Positions 1 through 8,647 of a DNA stretch of 64,000 nucleotides are shown here, piece after piece. The position numbers and the translations under genes are program-made. Every line of letters begins with the position of its first letter. The stretch's first letter is position 1. A model generated the notes under the pieces. That model did not search any database. It was not told the origin of the DNA and saw nothing but the letters and a program-made list of their open reading frames with translations. The DNA comes from an uncultured Lachnospiraceae bacterium (GTDB lineage: Bacteria; Bacillota; Clostridia; Lachnospirales; Lachnospiraceae), in NCBI GenBank assembly GCA_946182825.1, contig CAMGZH010000013.1, positions 1 through 64,000 of the forward strand, read 5' to 3'.

Positions 1-149
1 CCTAGGCATTAAGACTCTTGCTACGGCTACAAGCCTTAGGTTTCTCTGTTCGACTACATGTCTCAATGAGAAACCAAAGAGCTTGATACCTACAAGAGGG
101 ATTGATAGTTACTTGCGGCTTAGCTTATGGCTACGCTTTGGTTAATCGA

Positions 150-178
150 TTGACTTTGCGTTGTTGTACGATTATAAT
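150..178 (+). promoter_or_regulatory. sigma-A type promoter for the aldolase pseudogene
   Basis: TTGACT (150-155), 17-bp spacer, perfect TATAAT (173-178); AGGAGG RBS just upstream of ATG 235. Confidence 0.7.
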
Positions 179-234
179 TACTTTATCGCTTTTAATTGCT
201 AAAGTGGAACGACATACTTAGGAGGATACGAAAG

Positions 235-1209
235 ATGAAAGAGGTTTCAAAGCTTCTTGCTGTGCGAGAAAGCGTACGTGTAGTTGATGCAACTTTGAGA
301 GATGGAGGTCTTGTAAATGATTTCTATTTCACTGATGAGTTTGCAAAGGCTCTTTATTAAACTAATGTTAAGGCGGGAGTTGACTACATGGAAATGGGCT
401 ATCGTGCTGATAAGGAGCAGTTCGATGAGTCGAAGTTTGGACCATGGAAGTTTTCATCTGATGACTATATTAGAAAAATAGTTGGAGATAATAATACTGA
501 CTTAAAGCTTGCTATCATGGCTGATGTTGGCCGTTGCAACTACAAGGAGGATATTCACCCAAAGGCTGAAAGCCCGGTTGATTTGATTCGTGTGGCAACC
601 TATCTTCACCAGTTACCAGGTGCTATCGAAATGATAGAAGATGCTGATAAGAAGGGCTACGAGACAACCTGTAATATTATGGCTATTTCTACTGCATCAA
701 TGGAGGATGTAAAGGCTGCTCTTGATATTGTTTGCCAGACTCCAATTTCCTGCATTTATATTGTAGATAGCTACGGTTCACTCTATCCAGAACAGATTGA
801 GCGTATCGCAGATGTTTACTGCAACGCAGCCGCTAAATATGGTAAGAAGGTTGGTATGCATGCTCACGACAATCAGAAGCTTGCATTCGCAAATACTATA
901 GAGGCTGTTGGTGATGATGTTGATTACCTTGACGGAACATATTGTTCTATGGGACGTGGCGCTGGAAACTGTGCCATGGAGCTTTTACTTGGCTTCCTCA
1001 AGAATCCAAAATATAAAGAGCGCTATGCAATTAAGTTCGTAGAAGACTACATGCTTCCGCTTAAGGAACAGGGAGTTGTTTGGGGCTACGATATGCAGTA
1101 CCTTGCAACAGGCCTTTTGAACCAGCACCCACGTACAGCTATTGAATTTACGAAACAGGGTCGTAAGGATTACTTCAATTTTTATCAGGAAATGCAGAAT
1201 ATAGATTAA
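235..1209 (+). pseudogene. HMGL-like / DRE-TIM aldolase (4-hydroxy-2-oxovalerate aldolase-like), interrupted by in-frame TAA at 358-360
   Basis: ATG235 frame reads MKEVSKLLAVRESVRVVDATLRDGGLVNDFYFTDEFAKALY*TNVKAGVDYMEMGYR and continues in the same frame as ORF 388-1209; TLRDGG and GMHAHDN motifs. Confidence 0.8.
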
Positions 1210-2366
1210 TTCTTAATTGTGAATAATATTTTATGTGCAATATTATCCCAGGTATGGTTTATCGACGCTATGTCGTAGCCTGCCTGGGCTATTTTTTTGA
1301 GATTAGAAGGGTCTGAAAGGGCAGAGTTTACCTTTTCAGTTACGGCATCAATGTCATCTAAGCTGTAAAATAGGATGCTTTGATTATCTTTATACTCGCA
1401 TTGTAAGAGCGTAGTAGAGTCTGTAAGAGAAACGGCTCCATTTAACTGACCTGAGAAGACGCGATCGTGGCTCCCTGCTTTAAAGTTTGGCATAATATTT
1501 ACACTGATTTTTGACTTCGCAAATACGGTAAAGGTGAGATTGAATGGTATTTCTCTGTGAAGCTCGGCGTGTTTTAGGTTTAGTTCTTCCCGCAATGCAC
1601 CAAATAAATGGAATTCATATCCGGCTCTATCCAGTGCCTGTACAAGCTTCTTTCTATTTAGACAGCGTATATATGTATCAGCCAGATAGAAGGTCTGGGT
1701 GTGTAATGGCTTATCTGAATTGATGTATTCATAGAATTCGTTTTCCGCAAGAATATCTACGGCAGCCTCTATGGTCATAGTGCTATCTGCTTTCATCATA
1801 TCAATTAACGTATATACGTTTTCTGAGATTATTTCTGGCATTTTATTAATGGCAGTTTCGATTCTGACAGGGTCAGTATAGGTGCCAGAAAAGAGAATAT
1901 CATAAGGTCGCAATTCCCAATTGTCCCAGTCAATTGAATCATGACCAAAGGCAAGCTCCCCAGTCATAGGGGTTACAGTTACAGATTTAATGTGTGGATA
2001 GTATTTTTCGATATAAGCCTTGTGGAGTGAATCAAGGCATACTACATGAAAATTATTGAGCTTATGCTTAAGCGTATCATGGTGATATAGTGGATGATCT
2101 AAAATTACATCAAAAAATGGTGCATCCACATGGTCTAAGAAGTAAGAATCGTCATCCATAAGTGCCCGTGGAAGGTCAGAATTGAAATCTATGAGAGCAT
2201 CGTAGCTTTTGCCAATATATCGCTCTAAATCATCGAGTGCATCTTCATCAACCTTGAAATATTCCACCTGGTGGCCAAGCTTTGTAAGAGCCTCACCAAG
2301 AGAGTCACCAAAATAAAGATATGAATTGTAGCATACTGTTTTCATTTCAAAGATAAGAAATCTCAT
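1206..2366 (-). CDS. CgeB/DUF3880-like glycosyltransferase family protein
   Basis: MRFLIFEMKTVCYNSYLYFGDSLGEALTKLGHQVEYF start; C-terminal SVNIMPNFKAGSHDRVFSGQLNGA typical of CgeB-like GTs; the upstream start at 2429 lies inside the repeat element. Confidence 0.6.
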   Translation of the reverse strand: MRFLIFEMKTVCYNSYLYFGDSLGEALTKLGHQVEYFKVDEDALDDLERYIGKSYDALIDFNSDLPRALMDDDSYFLDHVDAPFFDVILDHPLYHHDTLKHKLNNFHVVCLDSLHKAYIEKYYPHIKSVTVTPMTGELAFGHDSIDWDNWELRPYDILFSGTYTDPVRIETAINKMPEIISENVYTLIDMMKADSTMTIEAAVDILAENEFYEYINSDKPLHTQTFYLADTYIRCLNRKKLVQALDRAGYEFHLFGALREELNLKHAELHREIPFNLTFTVFAKSKISVNIMPNFKAGSHDRVFSGQLNGAVSLTDSTTLLQCEYKDNQSILFYSLDDIDAVTEKVNSALSDPSNLKKIAQAGYDIASINHTWDNIAHKILFTIKN

Positions 2367-2395
2367 AGAACTCACAGCCTCCCCGACTATAGATA

Positions 2396-2590
2396 AGTTA
2401 CTATTCACAGTAACTCCACCCACATTCATAATGGAAGTCTTTCAGACTTCTTTCTCAGTGCTGAAGCACTTAACATTATTCATGTGGGTGGAGTCACTGA
2501 TTCCAGTTTATAGAATATTTAAAAGTATTTCTTACCAAATAAATTTGGACAGAATACATTTTAAATATTCTATAACTGTGAATAGTAACT
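2396..2590. repeat. multi-branched inverted-repeat element (MITE-like or structured RNA)
   Basis: Outer 16-bp stem 2396-2411/2575-2590; arm 1 2413-2425/2482-2494 containing hairpins 2434-2450 and 2457-2470; arm 2 16-bp stem 2509-2524/2559-2574. Confidence 0.75.
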
Positions 2591-2601
2591 GTTGATATTT
2601 T

Positions 2602-2630
2602 TTGGCAGAGACCCTAAAGTGTGATAAAAT
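2602..2630 (+). promoter_or_regulatory. candidate murE promoter
   Basis: TTGGCA 2602-2607, 17-bp spacer, TAAAAT 2625-2630. Confidence 0.5.
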
Positions 2631-2691
2631 AAGCTGTTGGAAATTCAGGCGAGGGCCTATTTTAGAATATGAAAGAAAAAGAGGTATACCA

Positions 2692-4161
2692 ATGAGAAAT
2701 ATCAGGGACTTAATGGAGGGCATTTCTTATAAGGTCTTACAGGGATCTGTAGAGGGTGAGATCACAGATCTCGTTATGGACTCCAGAAAGGCAACAGAAG
2801 GCTGCATGTTTGTGTGTATCAGTGGTACAGCTGTGGATGGACACAGTTTTGCAGTTTCCGTTGCTTCTGCAGGAGCTAAAGTACTGATCGTGGAAAAGCC
2901 GGTGGAGGTGCCGGAGAATGTTACCCTTCTTCAGGTGGAGAATACGAGAGAGGCACTGGCTCTGATCTCAGCAGCCTATTTTGATCACCCGGATCAGAAG
3001 TTAAAGGTTATTGGTATCACCGGTACAAAGGGTAAGACCACAACCACCTATATGATCCGTTCCATCCTTGAGAATGCCGGCCATAAGGTGGGGCTGATCG
3101 GAACCATCGAGGCTATTATTGGAGAGGAGCATATTCCGGCGGCCAATACAACACCGGAGAGCTATGTTGTGCAGTCTTACTTCCATAAGATGGTGGAGGC
3201 AGGACTTGATACCGTGGTTATGGAAGTCAGCTCCCAGGCCCTTATGATGCACAGAGTGGATGGTATCACCTTTGAGATCGGAATCTTTACCAATATCGAG
3301 CCGGATCATATCGGCCCCAATGAGCATGGAAGCTTTGAAGAGTATCTTGCCTGCAAGAGCCTTTTGTTCCAAAAGTGCAGAAAGGGTATCTTCAACTGCG
3401 ATGATCCTCATTTTGAGGAGATTCTTAAGGAACATACCTGTGAGGTGGAGACCTACGGCTTTAGCGAGAAGGCCGATTTCGTGGCAAAGAATATGGAACT
3501 GATCCACAGACCCGGATATCTTGGCGTCAACTATGAGGTGAGTGGCATGGAAAACTTCCCGGTGGAGATCGATGTTCCGGGCCGTTTCTCCGTATATAAT
3601 TCCCTTTGTGCCATTGCGGTCTGCCATCATTTCGGTGTCACCGTTGAGAATATGCAGAAGGCCTTAAAGGCAGCCCGGGTCAAGGGAAGAATCGAGATGA
3701 TCAAGGTCTCCGACGACTTTGCTCTTATGATTGATTATGCCCATAATGCCATGAGCCTTAAGAGTCTTCTTACCACGTTAAAGGAATATGAACCAGGACG
3801 TATCGTTACCCTCTTTGGTTGCGGCGGCAACAGAAGTAAGCTTCGCCGCTTTGAGATGGGAGAGGTGTCCGGTAATCTTTCCGACCTTACCATTATTACC
3901 TCTGACAACCCCAGGTTCGAGGAACCTCAGGATATCATCAACGATATCAAGACCGGTATTGGTAAGACAAAGGGTGAATATGTGGAGATCATTGATCGTA
4001 AGGAGGCCATCCGCTATGCCATCAAGAATGGCAGACCGGGAGATGTTATTGTGCTGGCGGGAAAGGGCCATGAGGATTATCAGGAGATCTGCGGCAAGAA
4101 ATACCCTATGGACGAGCGTGTTCTCATCGAAGAGGTGCTTAAGGAAGAGGGCTTAAAATAA
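2692..4161 (+). CDS. murE: UDP-N-acetylmuramoyl-L-alanyl-D-glutamate--2,6-diaminopimelate ligase
   Basis: GITGTKGKTTTTYM P-loop, TSDNPRFEEP (meso-DAP-specific DNPR motif); start at MRNIRDLMEG. Confidence 0.93.
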   Translation: MRNIRDLMEGISYKVLQGSVEGEITDLVMDSRKATEGCMFVCISGTAVDGHSFAVSVASAGAKVLIVEKPVEVPENVTLLQVENTREALALISAAYFDHPDQKLKVIGITGTKGKTTTTYMIRSILENAGHKVGLIGTIEAIIGEEHIPAANTTPESYVVQSYFHKMVEAGLDTVVMEVSSQALMMHRVDGITFEIGIFTNIEPDHIGPNEHGSFEEYLACKSLLFQKCRKGIFNCDDPHFEEILKEHTCEVETYGFSEKADFVAKNMELIHRPGYLGVNYEVSGMENFPVEIDVPGRFSVYNSLCAIAVCHHFGVTVENMQKALKAARVKGRIEMIKVSDDFALMIDYAHNAMSLKSLLTTLKEYEPGRIVTLFGCGGNRSKLRRFEMGEVSGNLSDLTIITSDNPRFEEPQDIINDIKTGIGKTKGEYVEIIDRKEAIRYAIKNGRPGDVIVLAGKGHEDYQEICGKKYPMDERVLIEEVLKEEGLK

Positions 4162-4194
4162 GGTCAAGTCCCCTGTATCACGAAAGGAGAAGTC

Positions 4195-6429
4195 ATGTTA
4201 TATGCCAGTGTAATTGTGGATATCTCCCTAGCCAAACTGGATAAGTGCTTCTCCTATATCATTCCGGAGGAGCTAAGGGATAGAGCTCTTCCCGGTGCTT
4301 CGGTTGTAGTTCCATTTGGTAACAGGAAGCTGAAGGGGTATATTGTGGCTGTCACAGATCAGGTGGACATTGATCCTTCCAGGTTAAAGCCCATCCTAGA
4401 GCTGCAGCAGGAGGCTCTAAGTTCCCAAGGGCAGCTCATCGCGTTAGCAGAATGGATGCGACAAAACTACGGCGCCACTATGAACCAGGCCCTTCGGACG
4501 GTCCTTCCCTCCGCAAAGCGGCAGGCTCCGAAGATGCGCAAGGTGGTGCATGCAGGGGCAGAGGCAGAGAAACTTTCCGATGCTCTTGCCCTTCTTTTAT
4601 CCAGAGCCAGACATTCCCTTGGTAAGGAAAGGCTGCTGCGGGAGCTGCTGCATCAGCCGGATATTCCCTGGGATGAGTTGACACAACGTCTGTCCATTCC
4701 TTCCTCGGATATCCGGGATCTGGAGAAAAAAGGTCTTCTTACAATAGAGGAGGTCCGTTCACTCAGGGATCCTTTGGGGGCGGTCAGGACCCAGGACAGC
4801 CACTGGGAACTTCCAGAATTAAATGAAGACCAGAGACAGATCTGCGAGGATTTTGCCAGCCGCTACGACAGGGGAGATCATAGGCCTTCCCTTCTCTTCG
4901 GTGTTACCGGAAGCGGTAAGACAGAGGTCTATATGGAGATGATCCACCATGTTTTGGAAAAGGGTCGGCAGGTCATTGTCCTGATCCCGGAGATCGCTCT
5001 GACGTATCAGACGGTCATGCGGTTTTACCTTCGGTTTGGCGGTAGGGTCTCCATCCTGAATTCGCGGATGAGCTCCGGGGAACGTTACGATCAGTTCCTT
5101 CGTGCCAAAGAAGGAGAAGTGTCGGTGATGGTCGGACCCAGAAGTGCTCTTTTTACTCCGTTCCCGGATCTGGGACTTATCATTATGGATGAGGAGCATG
5201 AGAGCAGCTATAAGAGTCAGCAGCCGCCCAGATATCACGCCAGAGAGACCGCCATGGAGAGGGCAAGGCTGTCGGGGGCTACGGTGGTAATGGGTTCTGC
5301 CACTCCTTCGGTGGGAAGCTACTATCATGCGAAGCAGGGTGACTACCATCTGTACACCATGACAGAGCGGGCAGGAGCCGGGCAACTGCCGCAGATCCAT
5401 GTCCTTGATCTTCGGGCGGAACTGATGGCGGGGAACCGTTCGATCATTGGAAGACAGCTTCAGGCAGCCCTTTCCGAGCGACTGGAGAAAAGGGAACAGA
5501 GCATGCTGTTTTTGAACCGGAGAGGCATGGCAGGGTTCGTTTCTTGCAGAGCCTGTGGGTTCGTGTTAAAATGTCCGCATTGCGATGTCTCACTGTCTCT
5601 TCACAGAGACGGGAAGCTGCACTGTCACTATTGTGGTTATCAGACGGAATACAAAAAGGTCTGCCCTTCCTGCGGTTCGAAGTATATCGGAACCATGAAG
5701 GCCGGGACTGAGAAGGTGCAGCAGACCATCCAGCAGATGTATCCTGCTGCAAGGATTCTGCGGATGGATGCGGATACCACAAAGAGCCGGCATGGGCACC
5801 AGAAGCTTTTAGAGGCCTTCGCCAATCATGAGGCGGACATTCTCATCGGGACCCAGATGATCGTCAAGGGACATGATTTCCCGGATGTGACTTTGATGGG
5901 CGTGCTGGCGGCAGATCTCTCGCTGAATGTCAGCGATTACAGAAGTGCAGAGAGGACATTTGATCTACTGCTCCAGGCTTGCGGAAGAGCAGGCAGAGGA
6001 GACAGACCGGGAGATGCATATATTCAGACTTACCAGCCGGGGCACTATGCCATTACCAGTGCGGCAGATTCTGATTATACCGGTTTCTATGAGCAGGAGA
6101 TCGCTTATCGTAAACTAATGAAATACCCGCCCTTCGGTCATCTTCTCCAGATCGAGATCACATCTTCAAAAGAAGAGAGAGCGGTTGCAATGGGACAGTT
6201 TTTGAAGGAGAAGATGATAGCGGTGGATCGGGAACTTACCGTCTTTGGACCCCAGGCGGCAGGCATCGCAAGGATCGATGATGTCTACCGGCAGATCCTT
6301 TTGGTAAGGGACGGTTCCTATCAGCGGCTCGTGGCGGCGAAGGATACGGCAGATGTGGCCCTTCGGGAGGGATCTGCTCCCTCCGGTGCGGATGTCTGGT
6401 TTGATTTTGATCCTATGGATGGTTTTTGA
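4195..6429 (+). CDS. priA: primosomal protein N' (replication restart helicase)
   Basis: LFGVTGSGKTEVYMEMI, DEEHESSYK, Cys-rich zinc region CRACGFVLKCPHCDVSLSLH. Confidence 0.95.
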   Translation: MLYASVIVDISLAKLDKCFSYIIPEELRDRALPGASVVVPFGNRKLKGYIVAVTDQVDIDPSRLKPILELQQEALSSQGQLIALAEWMRQNYGATMNQALRTVLPSAKRQAPKMRKVVHAGAEAEKLSDALALLLSRARHSLGKERLLRELLHQPDIPWDELTQRLSIPSSDIRDLEKKGLLTIEEVRSLRDPLGAVRTQDSHWELPELNEDQRQICEDFASRYDRGDHRPSLLFGVTGSGKTEVYMEMIHHVLEKGRQVIVLIPEIALTYQTVMRFYLRFGGRVSILNSRMSSGERYDQFLRAKEGEVSVMVGPRSALFTPFPDLGLIIMDEEHESSYKSQQPPRYHARETAMERARLSGATVVMGSATPSVGSYYHAKQGDYHLYTMTERAGAGQLPQIHVLDLRAELMAGNRSIIGRQLQAALSERLEKREQSMLFLNRRGMAGFVSCRACGFVLKCPHCDVSLSLHRDGKLHCHYCGYQTEYKKVCPSCGSKYIGTMKAGTEKVQQTIQQMYPAARILRMDADTTKSRHGHQKLLEAFANHEADILIGTQMIVKGHDFPDVTLMGVLAADLSLNVSDYRSAERTFDLLLQACGRAGRGDRPGDAYIQTYQPGHYAITSAADSDYTGFYEQEIAYRKLMKYPPFGHLLQIEITSSKEERAVAMGQFLKEKMIAVDRELTVFGPQAAGIARIDDVYRQILLVRDGSYQRLVAAKDTADVALREGSAPSGADVWFDFDPMDGF

Positions 6430-6466
6430 TCCTATTAGTCTTTGACAACGTCAGAAAGGAAGAACA

Positions 6467-6958
6467 ATGGCATTAAGAGAAGTTAGAATTCAGGGAGATC
6501 CGGTACTTGAGAAGGTATGTCGTCCGGTGGAAAAGCTTACCGACCGGCTGGAGACTTTGATCGATGATATGTTAGAGACCATGTACAATGAAAACGGTGT
6601 GGGTCTTGCAGCTCCTCAGGTGGGTGTGCTTCGTCGTATCGTGGTGATCGATGTGGGAGAGGGTCCTCTGGTGCTGATCAATCCTGAGATCGTGGAGCAG
6701 GACGGAGAGCAGACCGGATCCGAAGGATGTCTGTCTCTTCCGGGCAAGGCCGGAATCGTAACACGTCCTAACCATGTGGTGGTGAAGGCGCTGGATCGTA
6801 AGATGCAGCCGATTCAGCTGGAGGGAACCGAACTTCTTGCAAGGGCATTTTGTCATGAGATCGATCATTTGGACGGTCATATGTATACTGAGCTTGTAGA
6901 AGGTCCTCTTCAGGACGTTACATATGATGATGCAGAAGAGTTTGAAGACGAGGAGTAA
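6467..6958 (+). CDS. def: peptide deformylase
   Basis: GVGLAAPQVG, EGCLSLPG, HEIDHLDG motifs. Confidence 0.96.
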   Translation: MALREVRIQGDPVLEKVCRPVEKLTDRLETLIDDMLETMYNENGVGLAAPQVGVLRRIVVIDVGEGPLVLINPEIVEQDGEQTGSEGCLSLPGKAGIVTRPNHVVVKALDRKMQPIQLEGTELLARAFCHEIDHLDGHMYTELVEGPLQDVTYDDAEEFEDEE

Positions 6959-6965
6959 TACCAGT

Positions 6966-7916
6966 ATGGACGTAATCTTTATGGGAACACCGGATTTTGC
7001 CGTGGCAACACTTGATTCCTTGGAGAGAGCAGGACACAACATTGTACTTGTGGTGACACAGCCGGATAAGCCAAAGGGACGAGGCAAGAAAATGACCATG
7101 TCCCCGGTGAAGGAGTGGGCGCTTGAGCGTGAGATTCCGGTTTATCAGCCATCAAAGATTCGAGAGGCAGGAAGTGTGGAGCATATTTTATCCATCCCCT
7201 GTGATGTCAGCGTGGTGGCGGCTTTTGGACAGATCCTTCCGAAGGAGATCCTTGAGCATCCGAAGTATGGCTGCGTGAACGTGCATGCTTCTCTTCTTCC
7301 GAAGTACCGGGGCGCAGCGCCGATCCAGTGGTCCATCTTAAATGGCGATGAGGTGACCGGTGTCACCACCATGCAGATGGGAGTTGGACTGGACGATGGG
7401 GATATCCTGCAGCAGCAGATCGTTCCCATTGATGAGGAGGATACCGGCGGAAGTCTTTTTGACCGTCTGGCTGTTGTGGGAGGAGATCTTCTGGTGAAGA
7501 CCCTTGCGGCCCTTGAAGAGGGAAGCATCACACCGACGCCACAGGATGAGTCGAAGGCAACCCACGTTGGAATGATCCGCAAGGATATGGGTAAGCTGGA
7601 CTTTACCAGATCGGCAGAGGAGCTTTCCCGATATGTCCGTGGATTGAACCCATGGCCGGGAACCTATACCTTTACAGAAGGCAAGACCTTGAAGTTCTGG
7701 AAGGCCTATGCCGTTGCGGAAGAGAAGTTGGATGACGAGGCAAAGAAGGCTCCTATCGCATCGGTGGTTTGGGCGAAGGACGAAGGAATTGCAGTTCGTT
7801 GTAAGGATGGTATTCTGGTGGCAACGGAGCTTCAGCTGGAAGGCAAGAAGCGGATGGCGGTATCGGATTACCTTCGCGGACACGCTATGGAAAAGGGAGA
7901 ACTCTTAGGACATTAG
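6966..7916 (+). CDS. fmt: methionyl-tRNA formyltransferase
   Basis: MDVIFMGTPDFAVATLDSL, NVHASLLPKYRGAAPIQW; start at 6966 rather than 6924. Confidence 0.96.
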   Translation: MDVIFMGTPDFAVATLDSLERAGHNIVLVVTQPDKPKGRGKKMTMSPVKEWALEREIPVYQPSKIREAGSVEHILSIPCDVSVVAAFGQILPKEILEHPKYGCVNVHASLLPKYRGAAPIQWSILNGDEVTGVTTMQMGVGLDDGDILQQQIVPIDEEDTGGSLFDRLAVVGGDLLVKTLAALEEGSITPTPQDESKATHVGMIRKDMGKLDFTRSAEELSRYVRGLNPWPGTYTFTEGKTLKFWKAYAVAEEKLDDEAKKAPIASVVWAKDEGIAVRCKDGILVATELQLEGKKRMAVSDYLRGHAMEKGELLGH

Positions 7917-7925
7917 GAGGCAGCT

Positions 7926-8636
7926 ATGTACGGAATGTATGGAATGTATTTTGACCCGACGTATGGTTTGGTTTTGATTGGCGCAGTGATCTGCATGCTT
8001 GCATCCTGGCATGTCAATCATACGTATGGAATCTACAGTCAGATTCGTTCGGCAACAGGAATGACCGGTGCCCAGACGGCGCAGCGGATCATTTCAGCCT
8101 GCGGACTGGAGGGGGTTACGGTTCGCCATGTATCAGGCGAACTGACGGACCATTATGATCCTAGAGATAAGACCGTGAATCTTTCCGACGCCGTATATGG
8201 CAGTGCATCGGTGGCAGCCATTGCGGTGGCGGCCCATGAGTGTGGTCATGCCCTGCAGCATCAGAGAAGCTATGTTCCGCTTAAGATCAGAGGAGCGTTG
8301 GTTCCGGTGGCGAACTTTGGAAGTGCCATAGCATGGCCCATCATTTTGATCGGTTTTTTCATTAACAGCCGTACCGGATCCCTTCTGATCCAGGCAGGAA
8401 TTATCTGCTTTTCCATGGCTGTTTTGTTTCAGCTTGTGACCCTTCCGGTGGAGTTTGATGCCAGCCATCGTGCTCTTCGCATCATTGAAGATACCGGAAT
8501 CGTGGGACATGAGGAGATGAAACTCTCCAGAAAAGTACTGGTGGCAGCGGCGCTTACCTATGTGGCAGGGGCAGCTTCCTCCATTCTGCAGTTACTTCGA
8601 CTGATTCTGCTCTTCGGTGGAAGAGACGACGATTAA
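7926..8636 (+). CDS. neutral zinc metallopeptidase, YugP family
   Basis: AAHECGHALQHQRSY HExxH-like motif, multiple TM segments. Confidence 0.88.
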   Translation: MYGMYGMYFDPTYGLVLIGAVICMLASWHVNHTYGIYSQIRSATGMTGAQTAQRIISACGLEGVTVRHVSGELTDHYDPRDKTVNLSDAVYGSASVAAIAVAAHECGHALQHQRSYVPLKIRGALVPVANFGSAIAWPIILIGFFINSRTGSLLIQAGIICFSMAVLFQLVTLPVEFDASHRALRIIEDTGIVGHEEMKLSRKVLVAAALTYVAGAASSILQLLRLILLFGGRDDD

Positions 8637-8647
8637 AGGAAAATGAT

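Noticed and set aside
2367-2429. N-terminal extension of the glycosyltransferase (MNVGGVTVNSN...)
   Set aside because: Encoded by repeat-element sequence; MRFLIFEMKTVCYN at 2366 is the natural start.
2532-2723. 63-aa minus-strand ORF overlapping the murE start
   Set aside because: Falls across the inverted-repeat element and murE promoter; composition is non-protein-like.
3001-3630. Long antisense ORFs inside murE and many other genes
   Set aside because: They lie opposite strongly supported CDSs, lack RBS or recognisable motifs, and are explained by codon bias on the coding strand.
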